From Arsenophonus sp052174475 (GTDB lineage Bacteria > Pseudomonadota > Gammaproteobacteria > Enterobacterales > Enterobacteriaceae), in contig JBQMRO010000042.1 of the NCBI GenBank assembly GCA_052174475.1, forward strand, positions 1-64,000: a DNA stretch of 64,000 bases. Direction: 5' to 3'. Numbering within the stretch: the stretch's first letter is position 1; the number at the start of each line of letters is the position of its first letter. A program made the position numbers and the translations under genes. Shown piece after piece: positions 34,555 through 45,633 of the stretch. The notes below the pieces were generated by a model, which searched no databases, was not told the DNA's origin, and saw nothing but the letters and a program-made list of their open reading frames with translations.

Positions 34555-35480
34555 TGCCCACTACAGTGGATAGTGCAGGGAATAGTGCAGGGAATAGTGC
34601 AGGGGATAGTGCAGGGTAGCGGCGCAAAATAGAGCATTGAGTAGCGGCTGTTTTTATTAAAAAAGCTAAAGAAGATAGGGATGATGAAAGTAATGTGTTA
34701 TGAGTTGCAGTCAGGTAAAATTTACAGCTGTTGTGTTAACCACTGCTCGGTAGCTTTGATTCCGTATGAACTATAGACTTTTTATTTATAGATTTAACAA
34801 AAAAACGGTAGTGAGAATATTCAGGAGAGGAGTAGCAATATCATTGGGCACTTAAATAGTATAAATGTCACAGATAAGGCTTTGATCAATAGATAGAGCA
34901 GGTCCACGAATTAAAACTTTTAGCCTATTTTTTTAAGAAATTTATTCCAGCTATCATCAATGGTAAAAGTAGTTTAATGAGACAAGGAGAAGTTATGCAT
35001 CTGGGTATCTTTCTATAGAAAGAGAAATTAAAAATTGTTATCCTGTCTACATTCATCAGGTCTATCGGTCCAATTATCTTTGTATTTATCTCTTGGATTA
35101 AAAGAGGGGATGGAAAATATCCCCTAGTTCTTTTATATAGGTAATGAATTCATCAGAAAAGATGCTATCAGTTATCGCTCATGAATGTAGTTATGATCAG
35201 CATCATTGATTTAGTCTAGGCGTTTGTGTTCAAAAATCTGGATAATCATGATTATAGAAGTGGATAATACTTACGTGTTATCTTCCTAATTTACTAGATT
35301 TACGCTTTCTAGTAGATTTATTATGAGACATTTGATTGAATTTCTGAAAAATTAAAATATCTTAGAGTCTAAGACAGTGCTTAGCTAATGAAAATCCTTG
35401 AAGCAAGGTAGCTGCGTTGCTTATAGCATAGTGTGTTATGTTCAATGAAGTATTACTCTTATTAGATAAGAAAAGGACAT
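34555..35480 (+). repeat. Unidentified dispersed repeat R5, copy 2 (longest)
   Basis: Collinear with 48557-49580 (reverse) and, in its second half, with 3230-3860. Opens with ATG at 34555 reading MPTTV then four (D/N)SAG units before a stop; later text includes VMSCELQSGKIYSCCVNHCS (34693-34752). It ends with a hairpin AAGCAA/TTGCTT near 35399-35420, at the same place as the end hairpins of the other copies. No recognised protein family. It behaves like a mobile element because copies sit beside unrelated sequence. Confidence 0.5.
34569..34616 (+). repeat. Four tandem 12-bp units
   Basis: The unit (G/A)ATAGTGCAGGG is repeated four times without interruption (34569, 34581, 34593, 34605), the units differing only at the first base. 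Read from ATG 34555 they encode (D/N)SAG four times and are followed by TAG. The matching site in R5 copy 3 (near 49560) lacks the expansion. Confidence 0.9.
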
Positions 35481-36660
35481 ACCTAAATCAGATAAACATA
35501 AAAAAACTAGAAAAGAAAATATTTTAAAACCAAATAACCATTTTTTTATCTTCATCCAGATAAAAGAATAACTTAAGAACATTTTTTCTAATTCACTTAG
35601 AAATGAATTTCAGGCATTCATGAATAAATTGGCTGAAGAACTTCACCGGTTGCTTAAAGAAATATTATTAATCTTGCTTTGAAGTGCATTAAAAAGTTTT
35701 TAGTACTAGATCGTGATGATGGTCCTCTCTGGCAGAGTTGATTTACTTGTAATCGACTAATATGGAGAACAAGTATGGGGGTAAATAGATTTAAGCTCTC
35801 CAGGCAAAAAATCTTTTACTAAATTGGTAGTAATAAAATCGGAAATGATTTTCTTGCGTAAGTCAAGAATCGCCAGATGCTTATTTATAAAGCAGCGTTT
35901 TTATAATTCTACGGGAGTTTTACACAGCCTAAAGTTAACACTTTTGATACTGAATTACTCTACTCGCTATTAAAATTAATCTAGGATTCCTGGGTATGAA
36001 TTATCGTGCACAAAGAAATCAATAAATCGATTAAATTCTAGATGACGATGACTTAAGCTATTAAGCTGAAAGGGAGTATCGTGAGAAAGAATATTATTCC
36101 AAAGAAATTATTAATGCTATAAATACAAATAGCTACTAATGAATTATAGAGCCGCATTAGCCTATAATTACTCAATAAATAAAGCTCCAAATCTATCGAG
36201 ATAATTTTTCTAACAAAGGTTACGAGGTAATCAAAATACCTAATTAAGCAAACGATCGTCTATGAACTAAAACGTAAAAATCACAAACCGTGCATAAAAA
36301 ACTGCAAATTTTAATGTCCATCTAAGGCAGTTAAAGTGCATGCTTTCTAGAAAAGAGATGCAACCTTTAACAAGTAAAGCGTGTTCAAAAGCTGCTATTG
36401 CAGGATGTTACTCTACAGATAAAAGATTGAAATAAAAACCGAATATCCCTTCCTATTGCCTAATAGAAAATTAATGCAGTTAGAGTAAAGGAAGACAGAG
36501 TAGGAGAAATACTATAAATGGAGTAAATTTAAAACTCTTATGGAGTTTGAGCATGCATAAACGTTTTTCTGATATACACCATGGAAACTTACAAGGCAAT
36601 GAATTCAAATGTAGTATGTTGCTTAAAATTTTTGCAACTCCTATCAACTCATTAGTCTGA
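35480..36660. other. Decayed sequence at the left of a prophage remnant
   Basis: Stops in all frames. Short coding-like scraps occur, such as NSLRNEFQAFMNKLAEELHR near 35595-35660, but none could be assigned. Position next to the dnaC-like remnant suggests former phage early genes. Confidence 0.35.
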
Positions 36661-37115
36661 ATGCTTTAATGATTGTGGCAGTTTGGTGATGCGTAGTAAT
36701 CTTCTATCAGAAAAGTTCTTTTATGTTGCCTATTATAAAGCACGTTATCAATGCAAACCAAATTTCTGCGCTATTCAAGACATACTTATGGTTGCGAAAG
36801 CATTTAAATTAATGTGGAAGAAAAATTCCAATCTAATTTCTCAGAGGTTAATGTTATTAAATACTATATTCAGCTTCATTTTCTAATCATCGATGATGTA
36901 GGGATTCAGTTCAACAACGAAGAGGAAAAGCTTATATTGTTTAAGATTATCAATACGCGCTATGAGTCGATGAAACCGACGATTATGATTAATAATCTAT
37001 TGCTGGGTGAATTATCTTAATTTATCTTGGAGCAGGTGATTAACTGCATGAACGACGGTGGCGGTTCTGTTCTGTCGTTAGGTGTAGGAATTCTTATTAC
37101 GCATGACTGTATGAG
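36660..37115 (+). pseudogene. DnaC/IstB-like replication ATPase, broken (phage type)
   Basis: The open piece 36814-37020 contains FLIIDDVGIQF (Walker B of DnaC-like helicase loaders), EEEKLILFKIINTRYESMKP and TIMINNLLLGEL. These match the order I-D-E-I-G-V-Q, E-K-x-x-x-x-x-I-I-x-x-R-Y, K-P-T-I-x-x-S-N-L. A following frame reads LGEQVINCMNDGGGSVLSL, matching L-G-E-R-V-x-D-R-x-R-x-G-G-G. The Walker A region is lost in frameshifts upstream. Either a prophage helicase loader or the chromosomal dnaC; the GGG variant favours phage. Confidence 0.7.
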
Positions 37116-38740
37116 CTCATGCCATTAGTTAGAATTAATTTAAATAGTGCTAAACGCCAATAGCAGCGCTTTTAGATGATACGACACAAAGCTCTCCTCA
37201 GCATTAAATACACTTACAGTAGTGTATGGATAAAATTTATTAAATTTTAAGGTGTTAACTAAATGATATTTTTATAAAAAACTAGTTTTGATAGGAGGTC
37301 ATCAGTGATCGACAAGTAAATAGGCTAGTTAAGTAATGCACGAATAAAGGATATCCTGTTGAGAAAACACTTAATACTGACCCTTAAACTCTAAGGTATA
37401 GTTGTAAAACTCGAACAGAATAAAAACATGCAATCAACACAACGCTGCATAATTAAGAAAGTCTGGAAGTGTCTTCCTTATACCAAAACTCTATACTGAT
37501 TTAAATATCTTTAATAAGTAATACATACAAAGTCTATAAAGACAGGTAACAAACGTCTATTTAAGTATTTAAAGGACTAGATGCTGAATTTAGTTTTAAA
37601 CTGGACGATAAACCGTCGATAAAAGCAAGCTGCTAACCAGTATTTTAATTGAAAATCATGATGCATTTAATTCTGACTGTAAAAGTTAACGTGTAATCTT
37701 TTACAGTCTTCTATACAGCAAGATTATGTCTTGAATGAAAAGTTGCTGAACAACATAGTATCGTAAGAAGAAAAACAATTATAATATTAAGTGCCTTCTG
37801 ATACATATACAAGATCCTTCTATAAAGCATTAAAACATCCGATGAAGTGTATTTCATCATTGAAAATGACGATTGTTATTTTTCTCTACCAAAATAAGCA
37901 AAGAAGGAAAGATAAGTAACAGTAAAGGAAACGTATTATTCATTTGGTAACAACATAGAATGCTTGAATGCAGATGATGCATATCCAAAAAAAACTATTA
38001 AAATAGCGTAAAAATGATTAAATATATAAAAATTTTTATTTGACTCTTATTTTTCATTTTAACTCTTTTCTTCCTGTTGTACCTTTCATTGCTTTGATGT
38101 TTTATTATTAATGAAAAATATCATTATCCGATTTTAGGTATGATTTCATCATTTTAAAGTTTTATGGATAAACATTTTCCCCCAGGTCAGAATAAACAAA
38201 TAATTATTGAACTCCATTTTTTGCAAACGTTAACCATTGTTAGGTATGTAATGCGCAATCGTTTAATATATCAATAAGGCTACAAAAAAATTCAAATGCA
38301 TGACAGAAATTGCGTTGCTAAGGCTTGCATATATTATGGTCATTAAAGATTCTATGGTGAAATCTCAGTGCTATTAAATCTTTATCTTAAAGACAAGAGA
38401 AAATAAAATATTGAAAATTATATGAAAAGTGTCTTGAGGCGTTAACTACGACAAATATTTAGAATAATAATTTACAAGTAGGAGTAATGATATTGAAGAA
38501 ATTGATGAAACAGAAATATCAAGGTAAGTTAATGCGTGGTGATTATTGATAAATATTGTTAATTGTTAACATTCTATCAAGCTAAATAAACAAAATTATT
38601 TGTTAATAACATTGAGATGTACAACTGCACTGCTTATAGCAGCAACGAAAGAACACTCCTTTTGTGGTGCGCATTATTACTTAGTGAATTGGCTTTAATT
38701 ACAAGCATTATCTTATTTAATTCTGAGTGTTGTCTTCAAC
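37115..38740. other. Decayed prophage interior
   Basis: No open gene. Shortly after the dnaC remnant a fragment reads ISDRQVNRLVK near 37302-37334, plausible for a small phage early gene, but not assignable. The rest is AT-rich with stops in all frames. Confidence 0.35.
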
Positions 38741-38769
38741 TTGAATTGCAGGCACAAAGAGCACAGCTA

Positions 38770-39275
38770 TAAAACAAGAAATAGGTAATGAATTTTTAAA
38801 AAAAATACTATTTCTGCAAATAGTAGGCGATGTATTAGCACCTGATTCAGGTCTTGGTGAAAGTATAACGAAGGTAAGCGCTAAACCCTATCATGATGGC
38901 GGACGGGGTGTGGTATATATTAACCGTCTGTCACGGTCATACCAGCAAGGATATTACACCAGTAGAAATTTATAACGAAGAATAATGCAACGCATTGATA
39001 AAGCAATATTTTAAGGTAGCACGTGTCATAGTTAAACGTTACATCATTATTCTGCGCTTATTAATTTTGTAGAAAGCTGCTTTGAGTTAATTTATTTATA
39101 ATATCAATAGTGAGAGATTTAAAAGTTCAATACTGCTCAAAAAGTTAAAACCCAAAGATATTCAAGGTGCTTGTAACCAGATCTAACGATGAAATACGAT
39201 CAAGGAAAGGTATAAATAGGCTTATTAACTGAATAGAGCAGAGCGGTGGGGGAGCTTTATTTAAGCTATATTTAT
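38770..39275 (+). pseudogene. Phage endolysin (T4-type lysozyme, lambdoid R family), broken
   Basis: Shifting between frames recovers CHGHTSKDITPVEIYNEE near 38930-38980, matching the G-H-T-G-x-D-I ... Y-T-x-x-E-C block of SAR endolysins. Then CNALIKQYFKVARVIVKRY follows near 38988-39040, ALINFV near 39057, and FKSSILLKKLKPKDIQGACN near 39118-39177 (the N-F-x-S-S-T-L-L-K-K-L-N block), with RWNTIK just after. The order matches a whole endolysin. Clear evidence of a former lambdoid-type prophage. Confidence 0.72.
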
Positions 39276-40540
39276 TCAGCAATTCAACCTAAATGAGCAT
39301 TTGGATCATTTAAGGTTTACTTGTTATCCCGTACCGCTGCGCAAATAATTATTTTGAACCTGAACTATTTGAAATGAACTTTTAAGGAAATCGATTAGTA
39401 CTAAGAAGCCTCAACAGATCAATTTCTTGTGCGATAAAAATTCATTTTAAAAGAAAAACACAATTAATGCAATATTTAAATATTATTGTACTATTTCTAT
39501 TTAAAAGACCTCCCATAAGCAGCCTTTAGATTGTCGATTACATTAATGTTATATGTAAAGTTAAACAAAATTTTAAGATTTAAGGTTCCCGAGTAAACAG
39601 GATTGTCAATTTTCCTATAAAACTTTATGACGAAATCATCAAAAGCACTTAAATAGAAGTCGCCTAAATTTTAACTTATGGGTATCTACACTACTAACAA
39701 TGATGCTTAAGCTATCTGTTAGCTTTATTGATTCTTCAAGAGTGAAAAATGTTTAATGACAATCAGCTATAGTTACGAATTACAGGTAAGCGTGCTTGAT
39801 ACGATAACTAAATTAAAAGTAAAATAAGATATTAACTTGCTTCACTTGGTTAGATTAACAGAACTAATTATTAAACAGATGCAAGGATAGAGGATCGTAC
39901 TGGATGAAAAATATTATTTCACTGAGCATGATTAAAAAGTTAGCAGTCTGATGATGCTACTCAGAAAAGAGAAAAAATTAATTAAAAAGTTTAATAACTG
40001 ATGAGAAATTTTATTCAATTCAAGCTGTGCAACTTAGGTGATTTTTCTTAAATATATGAGAAAAAGAACCGCATAAAGATCTATGTTGAATTTATTGAAA
40101 ATCATAGAGTAAGTAAACTCATTAAGCAGGGATACGAGCAGTCAGTGGCTTGAATTAATGCGGATGTAGTGATAAAATATTATTGCTGTCTAATACCACA
40201 ATGCAAAAGGTAAAATGTTTTTAGGTTGTCTACATGCTGCCAAAATCTGGTCTGGAAAGTATCAGACTCAAATCAAAAGACAACAAGGGAACTGCTCGCT
40301 CCATGTAAATATTAATTTTCCAATGGATGCATCCATTTTTTAGAAACTAACTTCCTTAGTGAGTAGTAAGAAATTTTTATTAAAAGAGCATTTAAAAAAA
40401 AACGAAAGAAATATTTAAGTTAAATTTGAAACTGTAATGCCGATTAAATCGGATAGCATTTTATGTAAAAATAAACTAGAGAATTTATCTTATTAAAGCT
40501 TTCCTACTCATCTTGATGCTAGGTGAGTAATCTTATATTG
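39275..40540. other. Decayed sequence between lysis-gene remnants
   Basis: No recognisable gene; AT-rich with dense stops. Probably more prophage debris. Confidence 0.35.
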
Positions 40541-40599
40541 CGATGTTGAAAAGCATCAAAGATTGCTGTATTGGATATGGAAAAATAATAGGTTGCATT

Positions 40600-40915
40600 T
40601 TAATAGCTAAATTAGATGATAGAAACTATCACGGCATTGGATACACAAAAGACACCAAAGAGCTTGAATATGATAAGAGTTTATTGCTTAGCTTGAGTAC
40701 GATGTGCCTGCTAATTGTCATCAGTTTGCAGATTAATACTACCTTGTTATACAGTAGTAACTGTATAACACAGTCGCCTGTATGGCGTATGCAGGCAGAG
40801 CTAGGCTTAAAAATGATACCGTTCAACAAAATTATTTCATTCTTAAAAATAGAATTAAAATTACGGAAGAGCAGGTAAACAGCTTGCAGAACTATGAGAA
40901 ACAGGGTGATTAATC
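40600..40915 (+). pseudogene. Possible Rz-type spanin remnant
   Basis: The open stretch 40543-40878 contains TKELEYDKSLLLSL, like the coiled start of Rz-type inner-membrane spanins. In the next frame QQNYFILKNRIKITEEQVNS followed by LQNYEKQ (40828-40908) matches the D-Y-F-x-L-R-x-R-I-x-x-x-x-x-Q-x-x-x-L-Q-x-Y end. A perfect 11-bp hairpin lies inside (arms 40745-40755 and 40760-40770). Assignment rests on short motifs and the nearby endolysin. Confidence 0.45.
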
Positions 40916-41094
40916 TAATTAATAGAAAAATTAGAATTAATAGTTAAGTTGGCAAAGGTTGTGGTAGGAGTCACTTATACTGTAAGAAAGAGATTCTCTA
41001 CAGAAGTTTTCTATAAAAACAAACAGTCATACAGATTAAAGAGATTCTTTCTTCACTCCCTGCCAATGTAAAGCTACATCTTAATTAATTATGT

Positions 41095-41895
41095 TTACTG
41101 ATTTTATATCGGTATATCGATAATGCATTAAAGAAACTAATTCAGCTTTATCCTACCCATACTATCACAGTGAACAGGTGATCGATGTAGAAATTCATTA
41201 GGGGTCCAGCGATATCATTATAAAATCCCCGATCGCGGAAAAAGTTTTAAGATCTTACTAGAAGTCCTATAGCAAAACTATAACATAAAGACAAATGGTT
41301 TAGTTATCTGCGATGTATCTTAAATAGCTTGACTTTACAGGAGTAAGCAAAACAAATAGGCTTTAATTTTTTAAACAGCGTTTAGATAGCTGTCAATATT
41401 TCTCGCTTCAGTGAAGATAACCAACTTAAATGTACTAAGTGATATTGTTGAAGTTAATGAAATATTTCCATGAATACTTTAAAGGAAAACATTAAATCCC
41501 CATATAGAAAAAGTAGAGAACGCGGGAGAGAAGGAAATAAAAGGAAAGAATAAGTTGTAGTCTTAACCATATAAGATCGACATGGGTCATGTAATCGATG
41601 AGATTCTTAAAGGGTTTAATGCAGAATGTGTTAGCCGTTTTTTTTAGCTAATTTTTAATAAAAAGTCCTTATCCCTTACTCAAAGGGTAGCTAAATACTA
41701 TGTAACCGTTACAAATGAGGATAAGGTTAGTCACTATCGCCTAAATAAGGTTAGGTAACAAAAGAATTGTTAGTAATGAATTCTGCATTTAAAATGTAAA
41801 AAATTATATCACTTAATTAAAAAGATGGTTAAGTAGATTCCATGACATGAGGTCGTTTTATTTATCTAATAATCTGATCTGGAGAAGTTTTTTAA
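41095..41895 (+). mobile_element. IS1595-family transposase remnant (copy C)
   Basis: Collinear with copies A and B: CCATACTATCACAGTGAACA near 41157-41176, CTTGACTTTACAGGAGTAAGC near 41329 (the LTLRESA block) and TGTACTAAGTGATATTGTTG near 41432 (GIVE). It ends in GGTTAAGTAGATTCCATGAC near 41827. All frames interrupted. Confidence 0.7.
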
Positions 41896-41904
41896 ACCAT
41901 AACA

Positions 41905-43290
41905 ATTTAAGTTACCAGTAAATCTGGTGTATGAGAATTAGATTTCACTCTGATGCTTCGTAAATCTGTTCTTCATCCTTAAATTGAAAGATGTTTTTAC
42001 CACAATGGGTGTTAGTAGGTCAAATTCATTTAGCCGCGATTCTAGCTTTTCTGAGTAAACGGAAAAGCTTGAATACCATTGAAATAGTTGTTTTCTCAAA
42101 TTACAGCGCTTCTAGATCAGCTTTATGCCTTAAGTATTACAAAAATCGATTCAATCAGATTCATCGTTCTTTATTAACGTCCAGTACACTGATTGGAATC
42201 TTAGAATGCCAGCCATTCTTCTCGCTATTGCTACAGCTTCTTCATTGCTATAGCAGATGAAGCTATAGCCTTGCCAACAAAATATTAAGCTTTATTATCG
42301 GCATTACGACTCTCTGCTAGCCAAATCTTCCGCAACTCACCTTAATTTGATTACATGTCTTTAGGAAGTGAAACCAACTACATTAGTTATTTTGTGTACT
42401 AAACAGCATTGCTGCTGAATATCCAGGAACATCTTTAGCATGCTATTCCAAAATCAAGAGCACCGTCGCTAGTAGCAACCCTCGAAGATATGATTAAACA
42501 ATGCGCTCACCAGCTATTAAAAATTTATACTCAGTTCTCTTTTTATTCTCATAAGCATATGAGAGCCTAATAAGCTCCTTATATCCATGTGCAGTGATAT
42601 TAATAATGAACAGAAGGAAAAGGCGATCAGCTTATCTGATAAAACGGTATATACCATCAACCAAGAAATAAACGTTAGACGTATCGCTAAATCATGCAAC
42701 CACCCATCGCCTTACACTATTCAAGATATTCCTGTTTTAATCTCCTGATTATCTCTCCGATAAGGAAACAATGTGCTTTTTGACCAAGAGAATTGCCTCC
42801 AGAATTATAAAAATCACCGCTGGATATGGCTTACAGGTACAGTAATAAGAGTAACTCTTCATCGCCTTTTATATACTTCAGATAAGGCGGTAGGAAGGAG
42901 AAGTATTGAAGTATATTCTTTTACCGCCGTGATCTCTCCCTGGACCTTATGAACTTTAATCTCAACATCGCCACGATACCAGTCTGTATAGTTTGCTGTA
43001 GCATATAACTATTACGGTTGACGTATGGCGCTCGCCGACAAGGCAGCGTTCAGCACGTTATCCGTAGTATTCTTTAGAGTTCACCCTCAAAAGCAGTTCT
43101 TATCAGCTTTCAGTAGCATTACGAATAAGTTCATGTAAGAGATCCATAGGTAATATCTAGTTTAGTGAATACCTTAAGTAGACTTTTCATAATATATCAT
43201 TTCTTTATTGTTGAAATCATCAACACATTAATCAGCAGAATAAACATCATTATTTTTAAAATCTATACAACAGAAATGAACATAATTCTT
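41905..43290 (-). mobile_element. IS256-family transposase remnant
   Basis: Opens with TTACCAGTAAATCTGGTGTA (41913-41932) and CTCTGATGCTTCGTAAATC, and ends with the 5' block TATCATTTCTTTATTGTTGA near 43195. Collinear with the other copies. The readable open stretches are shadows of old coding sequence. Confidence 0.7.
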
Positions 43291-43343
43291 CAATTCTAAT
43301 TACCTGCCAAAGTATGAATTAACAATTAATTTTATAAACAAAA

Positions 43344-44045
43344 TTAGGAATGAAATATACCCAGCAATATATTTGCTGATGTTGAACTATTAGTTAACCA
43401 ATCTGGTTGACCATCATAAGAAATTTTTCCATCTGCAATAACGATAGACCGAGTTGCTATTTGGATAGCATCTTCTAAATTATGAGAAACCATTAGTAAG
43501 GTTAATTGACGTTCATTGCATACCTGTTTAAGTAATATTAACATTTCATTACGTAATGCAGGATCGAGAGCAGAAAAAGGTTCATCTAATAACAAAATTT
43601 GTTTTTGTCGAATCAAACAACGTGCTAACGCAGTACGTTGGCGCTGTCCGCCTGATATTTGAGCCGGTAAACGAGTTATACAATTATTAAGTGAAACTTG
43701 TTCTATGATTTTCTTTACTGCATTATGTTGGAATTTTTTTAAATGTAAATTTGCTGAAATGCCTAAAGCAATATTTTGCCAAACAGTTAAATGAGAAAAG
43801 AGATTATTTTCTTGGAAAAGGAAAGAAACTGGCCGATTAGAAGGTGGTGTATCGGTATGATTTTGACTGTTTAGCCAAATTTCCCCATGTTTTGGGTACT
43901 GAAATCCGGCGATTAAATTTAGCAGAGTGCTTTTCCCTGCGCCACTAGGGCCTAATATAGCCACTCTTTCAGCTTTATTTACTTGAAAATTAAACTGCAT
44001 TATTAGATTTTCATAACAATAGACAAGTTGATCTAATTTAATCAT
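43344..44045 (-). CDS. thiQ: Thiamine/TPP ABC transporter, ATP-binding protein
   Basis: ATPase of the ThiBPQ importer that powers uptake of thiamine and thiamine phosphates through ThiP. The 233-residue protein shows Walker A GPSGAGKST at 32-40, a Q-loop in LFQENN, the ABC signature ISGGQRQR, Walker B ILLLDEPFSALDP and the switch histidine in VSHN. Length is that of E. coli ThiQ (232). It overlaps the end of thiP by 8 bases, and the order thiB-thiP-thiQ is that of E. coli. No defects seen. It is the last gene of the operon before an IS256 remnant. Confidence 0.96.
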   Translation of the reverse strand: MIKLDQLVYCYENLIMQFNFQVNKAERVAILGPSGAGKSTLLNLIAGFQYPKHGEIWLNSQNHTDTPPSNRPVSFLFQENNLFSHLTVWQNIALGISANLHLKKFQHNAVKKIIEQVSLNNCITRLPAQISGGQRQRTALARCLIRQKQILLLDEPFSALDPALRNEMLILLKQVCNERQLTLLMVSHNLEDAIQIATRSIVIADGKISYDGQPDWLTNSSTSANILLGIFHS

Positions 44046-45633
44046 GCTCTTTTCCTGAGAAACATTCTAATAAACTGAAACAAACTAATAGCATTAACAA
44101 TGCAGTAACTGCCGCATCATTATTACGGTAAGAGCCTAATTGTTGATAGAGATAATAAGGTAGGGTAAGAAAGTTTTCATTACCAAACAGCGCAATAATA
44201 CTAAAATCTCCTATTGAGAGTACACAGGCAAAAGTGAACGCTTGTCCTATTGTATGTTTTAAGGCTTTTAATTCAATTAAAACTAGTCGATTTACGCCTT
44301 TGATTTGTAATGAAACACATAATAAATTATAGCGTTCAGCTAAATCATACATCGGATTTTCTAATATTTTTAAGGCATAAGGAATAGCCATTAAAGCATT
44401 CGTTAAGATAATTAAAGTATAAGTAGAGTAAGCTAAAATAACGGTATTATTAAGCAATAAAAAGAATCCGGTCGCTAAAACTATGCTTGGTATCGCTAGG
44501 ATTAATAATCCACTTAATTCAAAGAATCGATGAAGTAGTATTGAGCCACGAAGACGTAATTCACGACTACTCCAAAGCAGCATCATAGTAAAAATAATAC
44601 AAAGTACTCCAGAACTAATAGCGATAAAAATCGAATTAATGCATGCTTGCCATAAGCTTGGCTGTTGTATTACTTGTAATAGTGTTAAATTTAAACCATC
44701 AATAATAATAGCTAATAAAGGTAGAATTAAGAAAAATAGAGCTATACCAATCAGTAATGTATCCGACCATTTCTGCCATCGAGTATCAGTTGGATTTTTC
44801 CAACGCAATTGTTGACTAGCGCCGACGAAAAAGACGACATTTAATTTTTGGCTTAATAATACTAACCCTAAACAGCAAAAAAGTTGAATTAAAGCTAATA
44901 AAGCGGCTTTATTGAGGTCAAAATCATAACTTAATGATTGATAGATAGCAACTTCAATGGTAGTTGCAGCAGGCCCACCGCCAAGTGTCAGTACGGTAGA
45001 AAAACTGGCGAAACAAAGCATAAAAATCAGGACAGATGTTGGTAAAATTTGTCGCCTAAGATAGGGCCATTCAATAATCCGAAAATCTTGCCATCGGTTC
45101 ATGCCTAATTGCGCTGCAAGCTGGCGTTGCTCAACAGAAATATTCTCTAGTGAGAGTAATAGCATCTGGCTAGCTAAAGGTAAATTAAAAAAGACATGTG
45201 CTAATAAAATACCTTTTAATCCGTAAGGGGTAAATTGGTAATTAATACCTAACCATTGACAAAGTTGAGCAATCCATCCCATACGACCGTAAACGGTTAA
45301 TAAGCCAAAAATGGTTACTAGTACTGGCAATACTAATGTCATTGAACATAAACGTAAAAATAGTGTCCGACCTTTAAAATGCCGTCGAAAAAGAGCTTTA
45401 GCTAGAAATATTCCAGGGATAACCGATAATAAAGTTGATAGTAATGCTTGCCAAAATGTAAATCCAATGATATGCCATAAATAACTATCATCAATAAATT
45501 CTTGCCAATTTATTTGAGAGGCATGTAACCATAAAGTACTAAAAGTGACTACTGCAATAGTGATTAATAGGCCAGACACAACTATGTTAGGCCAAAGTGA
45601 ACTGCCTATTGGTGGCTGACCGCATTTTGCCAT
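44038..45633 (-). CDS. thiP: Thiamine/TPP ABC transporter, permease
   Basis: Inner-membrane permease of the thiamine importer, with about a dozen hydrophobic segments in two halves. Each half carries a permease EAA-type loop, visible as EQRQLAAQLGMNRWQDFRII in the first half and CVSLQIKGVNRLVLIELKAL in the second. I start at M-A-K-C-G-Q (45633), which fits the E. coli start (M-A-T-R-R-Q) better than an ATG four codons earlier. That gives 531 residues against 536 in E. coli. It overlaps thiB by 28 bases and thiQ by 8, implying translational coupling. Intact. Confidence 0.95.
   Translation of the reverse strand: MAKCGQPPIGSSLWPNIVVSGLLITIAVVTFSTLWLHASQINWQEFIDDSYLWHIIGFTFWQALLSTLLSVIPGIFLAKALFRRHFKGRTLFLRLCSMTLVLPVLVTIFGLLTVYGRMGWIAQLCQWLGINYQFTPYGLKGILLAHVFFNLPLASQMLLLSLENISVEQRQLAAQLGMNRWQDFRIIEWPYLRRQILPTSVLIFMLCFASFSTVLTLGGGPAATTIEVAIYQSLSYDFDLNKAALLALIQLFCCLGLVLLSQKLNVVFFVGASQQLRWKNPTDTRWQKWSDTLLIGIALFFLILPLLAIIIDGLNLTLLQVIQQPSLWQACINSIFIAISSGVLCIIFTMMLLWSSRELRLRGSILLHRFFELSGLLILAIPSIVLATGFFLLLNNTVILAYSTYTLIILTNALMAIPYALKILENPMYDLAERYNLLCVSLQIKGVNRLVLIELKALKHTIGQAFTFACVLSIGDFSIIALFGNENFLTLPYYLYQQLGSYRNNDAAVTALLMLLVCFSLLECFSGKEHD

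Noticed and set aside
34569..34616. CRISPR-like array
   Set aside because: The 12-bp units are adjacent without spacers; a simple tandem repeat. No CRISPR array or cas gene is seen in the window.
40543..40878. 111-codon open frame as an intact gene
   Set aside because: The spanin-like motifs lie in two frames, so it is not a continuous gene.
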